This document shows, piece after piece, positions 54,876-63,951 of a stretch of 64,000 nucleotides of DNA. Where the stretch lies: positions 620,001 to 684,000 of the forward strand of contig NZ_PSTQ01000001.1 in assembly GCF_002931075.1 (NCBI RefSeq). Reading direction: 5' to 3'. Source of the DNA: Pseudoclavibacter sp. AY1F1 (GTDB lineage Bacteria; Actinomycetota; Actinomycetes; Actinomycetales; Microbacteriaceae). The translations under genes and the position numbers were made by a program. The notes below the pieces were generated by a model. It did not search any database. It saw only the letters and a program-made list of their open reading frames with translations, and was not told the origin of the DNA. Numbering within the stretch: the stretch's first letter is position 1; every line of letters begins with the position of its first letter.

Positions 54876-55928
54876 TCAGGCCGCGGCGAAGTCGCGGAGT
54901 ACGCGCTTGGTGAGCCCGGTCACGATCTCGTCGCCGACCGTCTCGCCCCAGACGGCCCACTGCTCTGCCGTCGCCTCGCCGTGGGTGCCATCGCCGAACA
55001 CGATGCACTCGCTGCCGGCGGCAACCTGGCCGGCACCCGAGGGAAGTGCAACGACGGTCTCGTCGACGCCAACCTCGACGACCGGTGCCACGTGGCCGTC
55101 GACGAGAACAAACGCACCTCCGTCCGGGTCGGACTGGATGCCGTCGCCGAAGCCGACCGCGATGCTGGCCAGCCCGTGGCGCGCATCCAGCACCGGAGCT
55201 CGGAGCTGCATCGCCGGTCGCAGTCCGAGGTCGGCAGCGCTGCGGTCGCCGAACGGCGAGATGCCGTAGGCAGCTATGCCAACGCGCACGAGGTCAAAGT
55301 GGGCCTCCGGGAGGTCGATGACGGCTGCGCTCGCCCCGAGATGCAGCAGCTCGAATTGCGCGCCGAGCGACCTGGCCTCTTCTACGGCCGAGCGGAACAG
55401 CGCGGTCGATTCGAGGTCGGCACTGTGCGAGGTATCGGACAGGTGGCTCCAGGCCGCTACAACTTCGACCTTGCCAAGGGCCTGCAAGCGCAGTGCCTCG
55501 GTCACGAACTCGGTCCAGCGTGGCTGGTCAGCGCCACCGCGATGCAACCCCGTGTCGATCTTCAGGTGCACGCGCGGGACAACCCCAGCACCGCTCGCGG
55601 CGATCGCCTCGAGCTGCCAGAATGTCTGCACGCCGAGATCGATGCGTGCCTCAGCTGCCGCTGCGAAGTCGGTGTCCCGGCCGTGCATCCAAGCGAAGAG
55701 AGGGACGTCGACGCCCGAGCTGCGAAGCTCGAGTCCAGCGGTCGACTCCAGGACGCCGAAGGAAGTCACACCAGCGTCAAGTGCTGTGCGCACAACCTCG
55801 TGGAGGCCGTGGCCGTAGGCGTTGGACTTCACGGCGAGCATGAACTGCGACTGTGGGGCGAGGGCTTCGAGTGTCTGGATGTTGTGGCGGATAGCCCCGA
55901 GATCGACGTGCGCGGTGGCCCGGTTCAT
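54876..55928 (-). CDS. alanine-racemase-like protein with PLP lysine but no catalytic Tyr
   Basis: A 350-residue fold-type III PLP protein. The TIM barrel is complete: DLGAIRHNI, the PLP lysine K34 in AVKSNAYGHG, KIDTGLHRGG, SHLSDTSHSAD, and VRVGIAAYGISPFGD. The C-terminal beta domain is altered: the catalytic Tyr of VGYADG is Phe (VGF260GDG), the Arg-Ser-Asn that follows is missing, and SMDQ is replaced by GVDET. Alone it should not racemise alanine by the two-base mechanism. Its ATG overlaps the stop of the upstream racemase-like gene (ATGA), strongly suggesting a complex with that protein. Confidence 0.88.
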   Translation of the reverse strand: MNRATAHVDLGAIRHNIQTLEALAPQSQFMLAVKSNAYGHGLHEVVRTALDAGVTSFGVLESTAGLELRSSGVDVPLFAWMHGRDTDFAAAAEARIDLGVQTFWQLEAIAASGAGVVPRVHLKIDTGLHRGGADQPRWTEFVTEALRLQALGKVEVVAAWSHLSDTSHSADLESTALFRSAVEEARSLGAQFELLHLGASAAVIDLPEAHFDLVRVGIAAYGISPFGDRSAADLGLRPAMQLRAPVLDARHGLASIAVGFGDGIQSDPDGGAFVLVDGHVAPVVEVGVDETVVALPSGAGQVAAGSECIVFGDGTHGEATAEQWAVWGETVGDEIVTGLTKRVLRDFAAA

Positions 55929-56623
55929 GTGTAGCTCCGTTCGAATCGCGGACTCATCCGGCTTGCGATCGCCGCGGCCCTCAGACCCGTCGCGTGCTGC
56001 CAGTCGAGGATGCTCGGCTCGCCGAGAGCCGGATCGCCGAACAGGATCGCCAGATCACCCGGGGCGACCTCGGCGCCAAGCAGGTCTACCGAGAACTGGT
56101 CCATGGAGATCGCCCCGACGATGGTTCGAGTCTGGCCACCGAGGAGAACGGGTGCCGTGTTGGATGCCCGCCGGACGACGCCGTGCGCGTAGCCGACGCC
56201 GACAAGCGCCAGCTGGGTCTGCCTCGTCGTGACATAGCTGTAGCCATAGGAGACACCTTCGCCAGGCCCGATGTCCTTGACGGCGAGCACCTCAGCGCTC
56301 ACCCGCATCGCCGGGCGGTATGCGCGGTCGGTGAGCCCGAAGAGGGAGCCTCCAGTGATCTTGTCCGAGTTGACCGAGTCGGCGTCCAGCAGCTTTGTGC
56401 GCAGGTGCGAGAGGGAGCCTCGGTCGAGCTCGGGGGACACGATGAAGCCCTCGTAGCCTTCACCGTCGAGCGCCTCGGCCACGCGGAGCGCGCCATGGCC
56501 GTATGCGTCGGCTCGGAGGTCGGCGTAGCTGGCGGTCTCGGATCCCAAGAGTCTGGTGGAGTTCTCGCGGATCGCGCGAAGGTCGATGTGGATGCGTCTG
56601 CGCACCGGCTCGGGAGTCTGCAC
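55925..56623 (-). CDS. truncated alanine-racemase-like protein with catalytic Tyr but Arg for PLP Lys
   Basis: A 232-residue protein: residues 11-60 resemble the start of the racemase barrel, but the PLP lysine is Arg37 (DLRADAYGHG), about 100-130 residues of barrel are missing, and residues 90-232 form an intact C-terminal domain with VSYGYSYVTT, catalytic Y145 in VGYAHGVVRRASN and SMDQ (173-176). Because racemase active sites combine Lys of one subunit with Tyr of the other, this protein could complement the next gene's product. GTG start with GAGGG. Intact frame and tight coupling argue against a pseudogene. Confidence 0.87.
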   Translation of the reverse strand: MQTPEPVRRRIHIDLRAIRENSTRLLGSETASYADLRADAYGHGALRVAEALDGEGYEGFIVSPELDRGSLSHLRTKLLDADSVNSDKITGGSLFGLTDRAYRPAMRVSAEVLAVKDIGPGEGVSYGYSYVTTRQTQLALVGVGYAHGVVRRASNTAPVLLGGQTRTIVGAISMDQFSVDLLGAEVAPGDLAILFGDPALGEPSILDWQHATGLRAAAIASRMSPRFERSYT

Positions 56624-56825
56624 GTTGTGCCCTCTCTTGTCGTCGCTGGGCTTGGTCAGGCTAGCACCGGCGCTTCAAGGCCCGGCTGAGGCGCGCGTGG
56701 GGCCACCGTGGTGTGGGAGGCCCCCGAATGCGCGCATCCGGTCTACGCTCGAAGGTGGCCTGCCGCTGTCTGCGGCTGTGCTGAGATCGAACGCAAGGCA
56801 ACCCAGAAGAAGGACGTGGACCTCG

Positions 56826-58925
56826 GTGGCGAATTCCGGAGACGCATACTCAGCCAGACACCTCTCGGTGCTCGACGGGCTCGATGCGGTTCGGAAGAGG
56901 CCCGGCATGTACATCGGGTCAACGGATTCCCGCGGGCTCATGCACTGCCTCTGGGAGATCATCGACAACTCGGTTGACGAGGCGCTCGCCGGCCACGGCT
57001 CGCGCATCCGGGTTCAGTTGCACAGCGATGGATCCGTCAGCGTTGACGATGACGGGCGAGGAGTCCCCGTCGACATCGAGCCCAAGACTGGCCTGAGCGG
57101 CGTCGAGGTGGTCTTCACGAAGCTGCATGCCGGCGGAAAGTTCGGCGCGAGCAACTACGGCTCCGCCGGTGGACTGCACGGCGTGGGCGCCTCCGTCGTC
57201 AACGCGCTCTCCGCCCGTCTCGACGTCGAGGTTGACCGCGGCGGCAAGACCTACGCCATGAGCTTCCGCCGAGGCGAGCCCGGCATCTTCGAGGACGGGT
57301 CAGGCGGACCGAGCCCGACGTCGAACTTCGTTCCGTTCATCAAGACGAGCGAGCTCCGTGTCGTTGGCAAGGCGAAGCGCGGCGTCACCGGGACGCGCGT
57401 GCGCTACTGGGCTGACCCGCAGGTCTTCATCAAGGAGGCGAGCTTCCAGACCAACGACCTCGCCGAGCGGGCGAGGCAGACGGCGTTCCTCGTGCCTGGG
57501 CTCGAGATGGTGATCGAGGACGCCAGGGACGAGTCGTCGCAGCCGACGACACAGCAGTTCCGCTTCGACGGCGGCATCACCGAGTTCGCCGACTTCCTGG
57601 CTCCAGATGCGCCCACTACCGACACCTGGCGGATCGAGGGGAGCGGGGAGTTCACCGAGACCATCCCAGTGCTGGATGACGAGGGCCTCCAGCTCGTCAC
57701 GAAAGAGGTCGCGCGCACGATGCACGTCGATCTCGCTCTCCGCTGGGGTACCGGTTATGAGACGAACGTCAAGAGCTTCGTCAACATCATCTCGACACCG
57801 AAGGGCGGCTCTCACCTCGCCGGTTTCGAACAGGGGATGCTCCGGTTCTTCCGAGCAGAGGTCGAGAAGAACGCCAGGCGGCTCAAGGTGGGCAACGACA
57901 AGCTCGACAAGGACGATGTCCTCGCCGGGCTCACCGCGGTCGTGACCGTCCGCATCCCAGAGCCGCAATTCGAGGGACAGACGAAGGAAGTGCTCGGCAC
58001 GCCCGCTGCGCGCGCGATCGTCCAGAAGGCCGTCACCGCCGGACTGACGGAGAAGTTCGCCTCGACGAAGCGTCAGGACAAGGCGGAATCCAATCTCCTC
58101 CTCGACAAGGTCGTGCAGGAGATGAAGTCGCGGCTCTCCGCCCGCGCCCACAAGGAGACCCAGCGCCGCAAGAACGCGCTCGAGAGCTCTTCGCTACCCA
58201 CGAAGCTCGTCGACTGCCGCTCGAACGACGTCGCGCAGAGCGAGCTCTTCATCGTCGAGGGAGACTCCGCGCTCGGAACGGCGAAGCCTGCCCGCAACTC
58301 GGAGTTCCAGGCGCTCCTCCCGATCCGCGGCAAGATCCTCAACGTGCAGAAGGCGTCCATCTCGGACATGCTCTCCAACTCGGAGTGCGCATCGATCATC
58401 CAAGTCGTCGGGGCGGGCTCCGGTCGCAGCTTCGACATCGGCCAGGCACGCTACGGCAAGGTGATCCTGATGAGCGACGCTGATGTCGACGGCGCGCACA
58501 TCCGCACTCTGCTCCTCACCCTGTTCTTCCGCTACATGCGTCCCATGCTCGACGCGGGGCGCGTCTACGCGGCGGTGCCGCCTCTGCACCGGGTGGTCAT
58601 CATGCATGCCGGCCGCAAGCCGAACGAAACCGTGTACACCTATTCCGAGAAGGAGTTGCACACGTTGCTGTCGAAGCTCGACAAGCAGGGCAAGCGCTAC
58701 CAGGACCCCATCCAGCGGTATAAGGGCCTCGGCGAGATGGACGAGGACCAGCTCTGGAACACGACGATGGACCCGAGCGCGCGTCTGCTCCGGCGGGTCA
58801 CCAACGCTGACGCGCACAACGCTGAGCGCGTCTTCGACCTGCTGATGGGCAGCGACGTGGCGCCTCGCAAGGAGTTCATCATCGAGGGATCAGAGCAGAT
58901 CGCGCGGGCAGACATCGACGTCTAG
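56826..58925 (+). CDS. parE: DNA topoisomerase IV subunit B (type IIA ATPase subunit)
   Basis: A 699-residue GHKL ATPase/TOPRIM subunit: RKRPGMYIGSTDSRGLMHCL, IIDNSVDEALAG, VDDDGRGVPVDIEPKTG, GSAGGLHGVGASVVNAL, then EGDSALGTAKPARNSEFQA and SDADVDGAHIRTLLL. It pairs with the ParC-type subunit encoded convergently. GTG at 56826 is preceded by AAGGA eleven bases upstream. Could be called gyrB-like; the GL-G-EVVFTKLHAGGKF spelling and partner gene favour ParE. Confidence 0.93.
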   Translation: MANSGDAYSARHLSVLDGLDAVRKRPGMYIGSTDSRGLMHCLWEIIDNSVDEALAGHGSRIRVQLHSDGSVSVDDDGRGVPVDIEPKTGLSGVEVVFTKLHAGGKFGASNYGSAGGLHGVGASVVNALSARLDVEVDRGGKTYAMSFRRGEPGIFEDGSGGPSPTSNFVPFIKTSELRVVGKAKRGVTGTRVRYWADPQVFIKEASFQTNDLAERARQTAFLVPGLEMVIEDARDESSQPTTQQFRFDGGITEFADFLAPDAPTTDTWRIEGSGEFTETIPVLDDEGLQLVTKEVARTMHVDLALRWGTGYETNVKSFVNIISTPKGGSHLAGFEQGMLRFFRAEVEKNARRLKVGNDKLDKDDVLAGLTAVVTVRIPEPQFEGQTKEVLGTPAARAIVQKAVTAGLTEKFASTKRQDKAESNLLLDKVVQEMKSRLSARAHKETQRRKNALESSSLPTKLVDCRSNDVAQSELFIVEGDSALGTAKPARNSEFQALLPIRGKILNVQKASISDMLSNSECASIIQVVGAGSGRSFDIGQARYGKVILMSDADVDGAHIRTLLLTLFFRYMRPMLDAGRVYAAVPPLHRVVIMHAGRKPNETVYTYSEKELHTLLSKLDKQGKRYQDPIQRYKGLGEMDEDQLWNTTMDPSARLLRRVTNADAHNAERVFDLLMGSDVAPRKEFIIEGSEQIARADIDV

Positions 58926-58943
58926 CCCCGCTCGACTCGCAGC

Positions 58944-58989
58944 AGAACGAAGAGGGCAGGCTCCCAAGGAAGCCTGCCCTCTTCGTTCT
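58944..58989. terminator. bidirectional terminator between parE and parC
   Basis: A perfect 19-bp stem (AGAACGAAGAGGGCAGGCT and complement) with an 8-base loop, lying between two convergent stops. Confidence 0.85.
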
Positions 58990-59004
58990 GACGGGACTGA
59001 TCGA

Positions 59005-61551
59005 TCAGTCGGCGACGGATGCGGCCGTCGAGTCGCCGGAGCCCGGCGCGGCACCCTCAGCCCCGACACCGGGCAACGGCGTCGGATCGCCGATTCCGCG
59101 GCCGATGAAGTCCACGACCTGCTCAAGCGGGGTTCCGGACGCGTCACGCTTCGCGCCACCGGTGGGCAGCGCGCGCACGGCGCCGTCACGGGCGTTTCCG
59201 AACGGGGCACCGGGCCCGACCCAGGCCGTGCTGAGGCGACGCTCTCCGCGAAGGAGACGCTGGGCCCTGACCCCACCCGTCGCGCGGCCCTTCGCGGGGA
59301 ACTCGCTGAGGCTCGACACCTTGGCCGTCCCCGAGTCCGTTCCCTCCAGCGCGTCCTCGTTGCGGGCGACGCTCGCGACCTCGGCGATCTCGATGTTCGC
59401 CGCTGCCACGACGGCGAACGTCAGCACGGCTGCCCCGTCCGACAGCTTCATGCCGGCCATTCCCGCGGCTGAGCGGCCCTGCGGCCGCACAAGGTTGCCA
59501 GAGAAGCGAAGCAGCTGGGCGTCGTCCGTGACGAAGACGAGCTCATCTTCGTCCGAGGCGAGCGCGGCGCCAACAACCTCGTCGCCGGCCTTGAGCGTCA
59601 TGATCTCGAGCTCGCGGTTCTTCCCGAAGTCGATGCCCGTCACGCGCTTCACGACGCCGAGCTTGGTGCCGAGCGCGATCGGGGTCTCCTGATCGATGGG
59701 TACCAGGGCGACAACCTGCTCCTTGGGATTCGTCAGGCCGACGAAGTCGTGCGCCTTTACTCCGGCCGAGAGCAGCACAGAGCCCTGGGGGCTCGAGGGG
59801 AGCGCCACGACGGGGACCCGGAGCAGCCGACCGAGGTTGGTGACGGCCCCGAGCTCGCCCTGCACGGTCGTGGTCACGTGCGATCTCACGGCGTCGTGCT
59901 TGCTGCGCCTGGATGGCTGCTGCAGGCGCGCATCCGCCTCCAGGGTGTCGATTCGGAGCAGGCGGCCCGTCGTCGAGAGCAGCACCTGCGTCGGGGAGTC
60001 GGCGAGCTGCAGCTGCGTCGTCTCGATCGCCTTGCCGCGCTTCGGGGGAGTCCCCTGACCCTCCGTGAGGAGGGTGCGTCTGGGAGTGGCGAAGCGGTCG
60101 CTCGTCTCCCGGAGCTCGGCACCGACGCGGGCTCGCAGCAGCTGCTCGTCGCCGAGCAGTCGCTCGAGCTCGGCGATCTCCTGCTTGAGCTGGTCGCGCT
60201 CCGACTCGAGCTCGATCCGCGAGAACTTCGTGAGGCGCCGCAGACGGAGCTCGAGGATGTACTCGGACTGCAGCTCCGACAGGTCGAACACGATGCGCAG
60301 ACGCTCGCCGGCGGCCGACGCGTCATCGCTCGAGCGGATGATCTGGATGACCTCGTCGATGTCGAGGATCGCGACAAGGAGTCCCTCGACGAGGTGAAGA
60401 CGCTCGAGCCTCCGCGCGAGACGGAAGGCGCTCCGCCTGCGCACCACCAGGATCCGGTGGTCGAGGTACACGCGGAGCAACTCGATGAGTCCGAGGGTCT
60501 GCGGTCCGCCGTTGACCAGCGCCACATTGTTGATGTGGAACATGTCCTCGAGCGGCGTGTGTCTGTAGAGCTGCTCGAGTACCGCTTCCGGATCGAACCC
60601 GGTCTTGATCTCGATGACAAGGCGCAGGCCATGCTTGCGATCGGTGAGATCGGCGACGTCGCTGATACCGGCGAGCTTCTTCGCCTGCACGCCGTCCTTG
60701 ATCTTCTCGATGACCTTTTCGGGGCCAACCATATAGGGCAGCTCGGTGACGACGATGCCGGACTTGCGTGCGGTCACCCGCTCGACGCTCGCCGTGGCAC
60801 GGGTGCGGAACGAGCCGCGCCCACCAGCGTATGCATCTCTGATGCCGTCGAGCCCAGTGATTCGCGCTCCGGACGGCAGGTCGGGCCCAGGGATGAACTG
60901 CATGATCTCTTCGAGGGTCGCACCCGGGTTCTCGAGGAGGTGCAGGGCACCGGCGATCACCTCGCCGAGGTTGTGCGGCGCCATGTTCGTGGCCATGCCG
61001 ACGGCGATCCCGCTCGCTCCGTTGACGAGCAGGTGCGGCCAGGCCGCTGGAAGCACTTCCGGCTGGGTCGTCGAGTTGTCGTAGTTGGGCACGAAGTCGA
61101 CGACGTCCTCGTCGAGCTCGGCCGTGAGCGCCAGGGCGGCGGCGTCGAGTCTGGCCTCCGTGTAGCGAGGGGCCGCGGGGCCGTCGTCAAGCGACCCGAA
61201 GTTGCCGTGGCCGTCGATCGTGGGCACACGCTGCACGAACCCCTGCGCCATGCGGACAAGCGCGTCGTAGATCGCGGTGTCGCCGTGCGGGTGGAGGCGC
61301 CCCATCACCTCTCCGACGACACGCGCCGACTTCACGTGCCCTCGGTCAGGTCGAAGCCCCATCTCCGCCATCTGGTAGAGGATGCGGCGCTGCACCGGCT
61401 TCAGGCCGTCGCGTGCGTCGGGAAGGGCCCTCGCGTAGATGACCGAGTAGGCGTACTCGAGGAATGAAGACTGCATCTCGGTCGAGACGTCGATGTCCTC
61501 GATGCGCTGTTCGCTCATCGAGGAGGAGTCGTCGTTGCGTGTTGTGCTCAT
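59005..61551 (-). CDS. parC: DNA topoisomerase IV subunit A
   Basis: An 848-residue breakage-reunion subunit: SYAYSVIYARALPDARDGLKPVQRR-type entry with LEYAYSVIYARALPDARDG, HPHGDTAIYDALVRMAQ (quinolone region), catalytic Y130 in APRYTEARL, then the tower and coiled coil, and a beta-pinwheel C-terminal domain with a degenerate blade repeat. No GyrA box QRRGG is seen, which favours ParC over GyrA. The C-terminal 50 residues are Gly/Ala/Pro-rich. AGGTGA precedes ATG at 61551. Confidence 0.92.
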   Translation of the reverse strand: MSTTRNDDSSSMSEQRIEDIDVSTEMQSSFLEYAYSVIYARALPDARDGLKPVQRRILYQMAEMGLRPDRGHVKSARVVGEVMGRLHPHGDTAIYDALVRMAQGFVQRVPTIDGHGNFGSLDDGPAAPRYTEARLDAAALALTAELDEDVVDFVPNYDNSTTQPEVLPAAWPHLLVNGASGIAVGMATNMAPHNLGEVIAGALHLLENPGATLEEIMQFIPGPDLPSGARITGLDGIRDAYAGGRGSFRTRATASVERVTARKSGIVVTELPYMVGPEKVIEKIKDGVQAKKLAGISDVADLTDRKHGLRLVIEIKTGFDPEAVLEQLYRHTPLEDMFHINNVALVNGGPQTLGLIELLRVYLDHRILVVRRRSAFRLARRLERLHLVEGLLVAILDIDEVIQIIRSSDDASAAGERLRIVFDLSELQSEYILELRLRRLTKFSRIELESERDQLKQEIAELERLLGDEQLLRARVGAELRETSDRFATPRRTLLTEGQGTPPKRGKAIETTQLQLADSPTQVLLSTTGRLLRIDTLEADARLQQPSRRSKHDAVRSHVTTTVQGELGAVTNLGRLLRVPVVALPSSPQGSVLLSAGVKAHDFVGLTNPKEQVVALVPIDQETPIALGTKLGVVKRVTGIDFGKNRELEIMTLKAGDEVVGAALASDEDELVFVTDDAQLLRFSGNLVRPQGRSAAGMAGMKLSDGAAVLTFAVVAAANIEIAEVASVARNEDALEGTDSGTAKVSSLSEFPAKGRATGGVRAQRLLRGERRLSTAWVGPGAPFGNARDGAVRALPTGGAKRDASGTPLEQVVDFIGRGIGDPTPLPGVGAEGAAPGSGDSTAASVAD

Positions 61552-61622
61552 GTCACCTGTCGGAAGGCCGTGTTCGAGTTGAAAGTCCAGCGCGTAGGCG
61601 CCCCTGTGGGAGACTGGGACGG

Positions 61623-62771
61623 ATGTCGTCCATGCTATTCAGCGCGGCGAGCGGTCGCCCGACGCTCTCCGACGTGTTGCCGAATTCGCTCACCTCTCTG
61701 CGGGGTGAAACCGGTGCGCTTGGCCTCCCTGAGGCACGATCCGTCGTCGTCATGCTCGTCGACGGGCTCGGAGCGTCGATGCTGCGCTCCAGAACCGGTC
61801 ACGCCAGGCACCTCACCGCTGACTGGCGCAAGAAGGACACCGCCTTCTCGTTCCCGTCGACGACGGTCGCTGGCATCACGTCGCTCACCACCGCCACGCG
61901 GGCGGGCGAACACGGGCTCATGGGCTATTCGCTCTTTGACCGCGACGCCGGGATCATCCGCAACCAGCTTTCGGGCTGGGGGGATGGCATGGACCCGGCG
62001 ACCTGGCAGCTCCAGCGCACGGTCTTCGAGGAACTGCGAGACGGGGGGTCCGAGGTGCAGAGCATCGTCGTCGGCATGCCCCAGTACCGTGACTCTGGCC
62101 TCACTCACGCTTCGCTCCGCGGGGCGATCTACCTCGAGGGCGCGACCATGCGGGAGCGAGTCGACGTGACGCTGGCCGCCCTCGACGAGTATCCGCGTGC
62201 ACTCATCTACCTCTACAACGCGGAGCTCGACCAGGCGGGTCACGCTCACGGCTGGGAATCGGACGCCTGGCTGGCTCGCCTCGAGGAACTCGACGCGGCC
62301 TTCGACTCACTCAACCGAGGCGTGGATGCGGGGACTGGCATTCTCGTGACGGCAGACCACGGCATGATCGACATCCCTCGGCATCGGCAGATCGACGTCG
62401 ACGATGACGACCCGCTGTTCGACGGGGTCGTCGCGATGGCGGGGGAGCCGCGGCTTCGGCATCTGTACCTCGAGGCGGACGCGGGGGACCAGGCCGCGGA
62501 GGAGCTGCGGGACCGGTGGCTGGAGTCGCAGGGAGCCCGCGCGAGCGTCCTCACGCGCGCTGAAGCCGTCTCGAATGGCTGGTACGGGCCGAACGTCGCG
62601 CTCGCCGCGGCAGAGCGCATCGGCGATGTCATCGTGGCCGCGACGAAGGGCGTCACGTACTACGCCTCGTCCATGCAGTCCGGAGCTCGACTTGTTGTCG
62701 GCCAGCATGGTTCGATCACGCCGGAGGAGACCATCGTCCCGCTCATTCGCGCGGGCGCGTTCACGCACTGA
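61623..62771 (+). CDS. alkaline-phosphatase-superfamily phosphodiesterase-like protein
   Basis: A 382-residue enzyme of the nucleotide pyrophosphatase/phosphodiesterase type: VVVMLVDGLGASML (metal Asp), nucleophile Thr in SFPSTTVAGITSL, HGLMGYSL, LYNAELDQAGHAHGW (Asp and His ligands), TADHGMIDIP and GQHGSITPEE. No signal peptide or anchor, so probably cytoplasmic. It is the member usually found beside parC/sepH-type genes in actinobacteria. GAGACT seven bases before the ATG may be a weak leaderless -10. Confidence 0.88.
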   Translation: MSSMLFSAASGRPTLSDVLPNSLTSLRGETGALGLPEARSVVVMLVDGLGASMLRSRTGHARHLTADWRKKDTAFSFPSTTVAGITSLTTATRAGEHGLMGYSLFDRDAGIIRNQLSGWGDGMDPATWQLQRTVFEELRDGGSEVQSIVVGMPQYRDSGLTHASLRGAIYLEGATMRERVDVTLAALDEYPRALIYLYNAELDQAGHAHGWESDAWLARLEELDAAFDSLNRGVDAGTGILVTADHGMIDIPRHRQIDVDDDDPLFDGVVAMAGEPRLRHLYLEADAGDQAAEELRDRWLESQGARASVLTRAEAVSNGWYGPNVALAAAERIGDVIVAATKGVTYYASSMQSGARLVVGQHGSITPEETIVPLIRAGAFTH

Positions 62772-62810
62772 GGCACGCGGGACGCTCCCCGACGTCGCCG
62801 GGTGTCGTTC

Positions 62811-62860
62811 GTCGACGCTATTCGACGCTATTCGACGCTATTCGTCGCTATTCGTCGCTA
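62811..62860. repeat. five 10-bp tandem units at the sepH 3' end
   Basis: GTCGACGCTA, TTCGACGCTA (twice) and TTCGTCGCTA (twice) run head to tail. The sepH stop codon (62848-62850, minus strand) is formed by the fourth unit and the fifth encodes its last residues. Confidence 0.85.
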
Positions 62861-63951
62861 CGAGTGCCGAAGACGATCTCGTCCCAGCTCGGCATCGCGG
62901 CGCGACCAGATCGCTTCGGCGAGTTCTTCGACTGGGAAGGCTCGTCGGCTTCGCGCTTCGGCTCGTCGAGTCCGTCGAGGGGCACGTCAACTGCTCGGAC
63001 TCCGCCTGTCCCCAAGTCGCTCGGCTCGATCGTCTCGGTCTCGAAGCGATCCTCGTCGCGGGTGCGCGGCGTGAAGAGCTTGACGGGTGAGGGCTCGACC
63101 TCTGATGCTCTGGACTCGTCTTCAGCATCCGCCGAAGCGTCTTCGCTCCCCTCACCGTCGCCGTCCTCCTCGAAGGACTGCGGAACTCGCTCGCCGCGGC
63201 GCCGGCGCAGCGCCTCAAGCAGGTCGGCGGTTTCGTGATGCTGCTGCTCGGTCGCACGTTCCAAGCGCGACGCCGCCGCGCCGATCCAGGAGACGGGCTC
63301 CTTCGTGGCCGGCTCGACATGAGTCGCCGCCTGCACGTCCCGCTTGGGTGCCTCGACGACCGCTCGGAGGCGCGGACTGCCGAGTGGCGTCGGTTCTCCC
63401 TGCTGCGAGAGCATCGTCGCCGTCGGGTTTAACGGCGTGAGCGCCTGGGTCTTGGGCTCGAAACCCCAGAGGGCTTCACGAGAGATCTCGTCCACCGCGA
63501 ACGACAGGCCAACGCGCCAGCCCTCTTCCTCGTCCTTCCAAGCGTCCCAGATGACGGCCGTGGCGGCGGAGGCGTCGAGACGGTCGTCGATGACCTCTCC
63601 GAAGCTCGTGCCGTCTTGTCCGAGCGGGTCGGTGTCGGTCTTCAGCCGAACGGTGACGGCACGGGCCTGGCGGACCACATAGTCGCGCTCGGCGCGCACC
63701 GGTCCCTCGAAGCGCACGACGTCCTCGCGCGCGGCACCGGTGAGTTCGATGACTTCGTCGATCGTCTTGCCGGCGCGGATGAGTTGCTGGATGGCGCGCG
63801 GTGGCACCTTCGGTGCTTCCACGCGCGTGGAGATGCGCGGCCGCAGGGCATCGCGGAGCGCTTCGTCGATCGTGACTCGGAAGCGCTGGCCGTCATCTCC
63901 GGACACGACGAGGGCACCTTCATCCAGGTCGATGAATCTGAGCTCTTGCAT
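62848..63951 (-). CDS. sepH: septation protein SepH
   Basis: A 367-residue actinobacterial cell-division protein that stimulates FtsZ assembly. The N-terminal DUF3071 domain (LRFIDLDEGALVVSGDDG, PRISTRVEAPKVPPRAIQQL helix-turn-helix region, RAERDYVVRQA, WDAWKDEEEGW and FAVDEISREALWGFEP) spans about 180 residues; a disordered acidic linker leads to a conserved C-terminal motif GRAAMPSWDEIVFGT. AAGGAG precedes ATG at 63951. Confidence 0.94.
   Translation of the reverse strand: MQELRFIDLDEGALVVSGDDGQRFRVTIDEALRDALRPRISTRVEAPKVPPRAIQQLIRAGKTIDEVIELTGAAREDVVRFEGPVRAERDYVVRQARAVTVRLKTDTDPLGQDGTSFGEVIDDRLDASAATAVIWDAWKDEEEGWRVGLSFAVDEISREALWGFEPKTQALTPLNPTATMLSQQGEPTPLGSPRLRAVVEAPKRDVQAATHVEPATKEPVSWIGAAASRLERATEQQHHETADLLEALRRRRGERVPQSFEEDGDGEGSEDASADAEDESRASEVEPSPVKLFTPRTRDEDRFETETIEPSDLGTGGVRAVDVPLDGLDEPKREADEPSQSKNSPKRSGRAAMPSWDEIVFGTRSDE

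Noticed and set aside
55925-56623. Short racemase-like gene as a pseudogene
   Set aside because: Although the barrel is truncated and the PLP lysine is Arg, the frame is intact, starts with a good ribosome site, keeps Tyr, Arg-Ser-Asn and SMDQ, and is coupled by ATGA to the neighbour. Decay would not spare exactly the residues the neighbour lacks.
59005-61551. GyrA rather than ParC
   Set aside because: No GyrA box is visible, the partner subunit is ParE-like, and the region is far from any dnaA/recF context within this window; a full tree would settle it.
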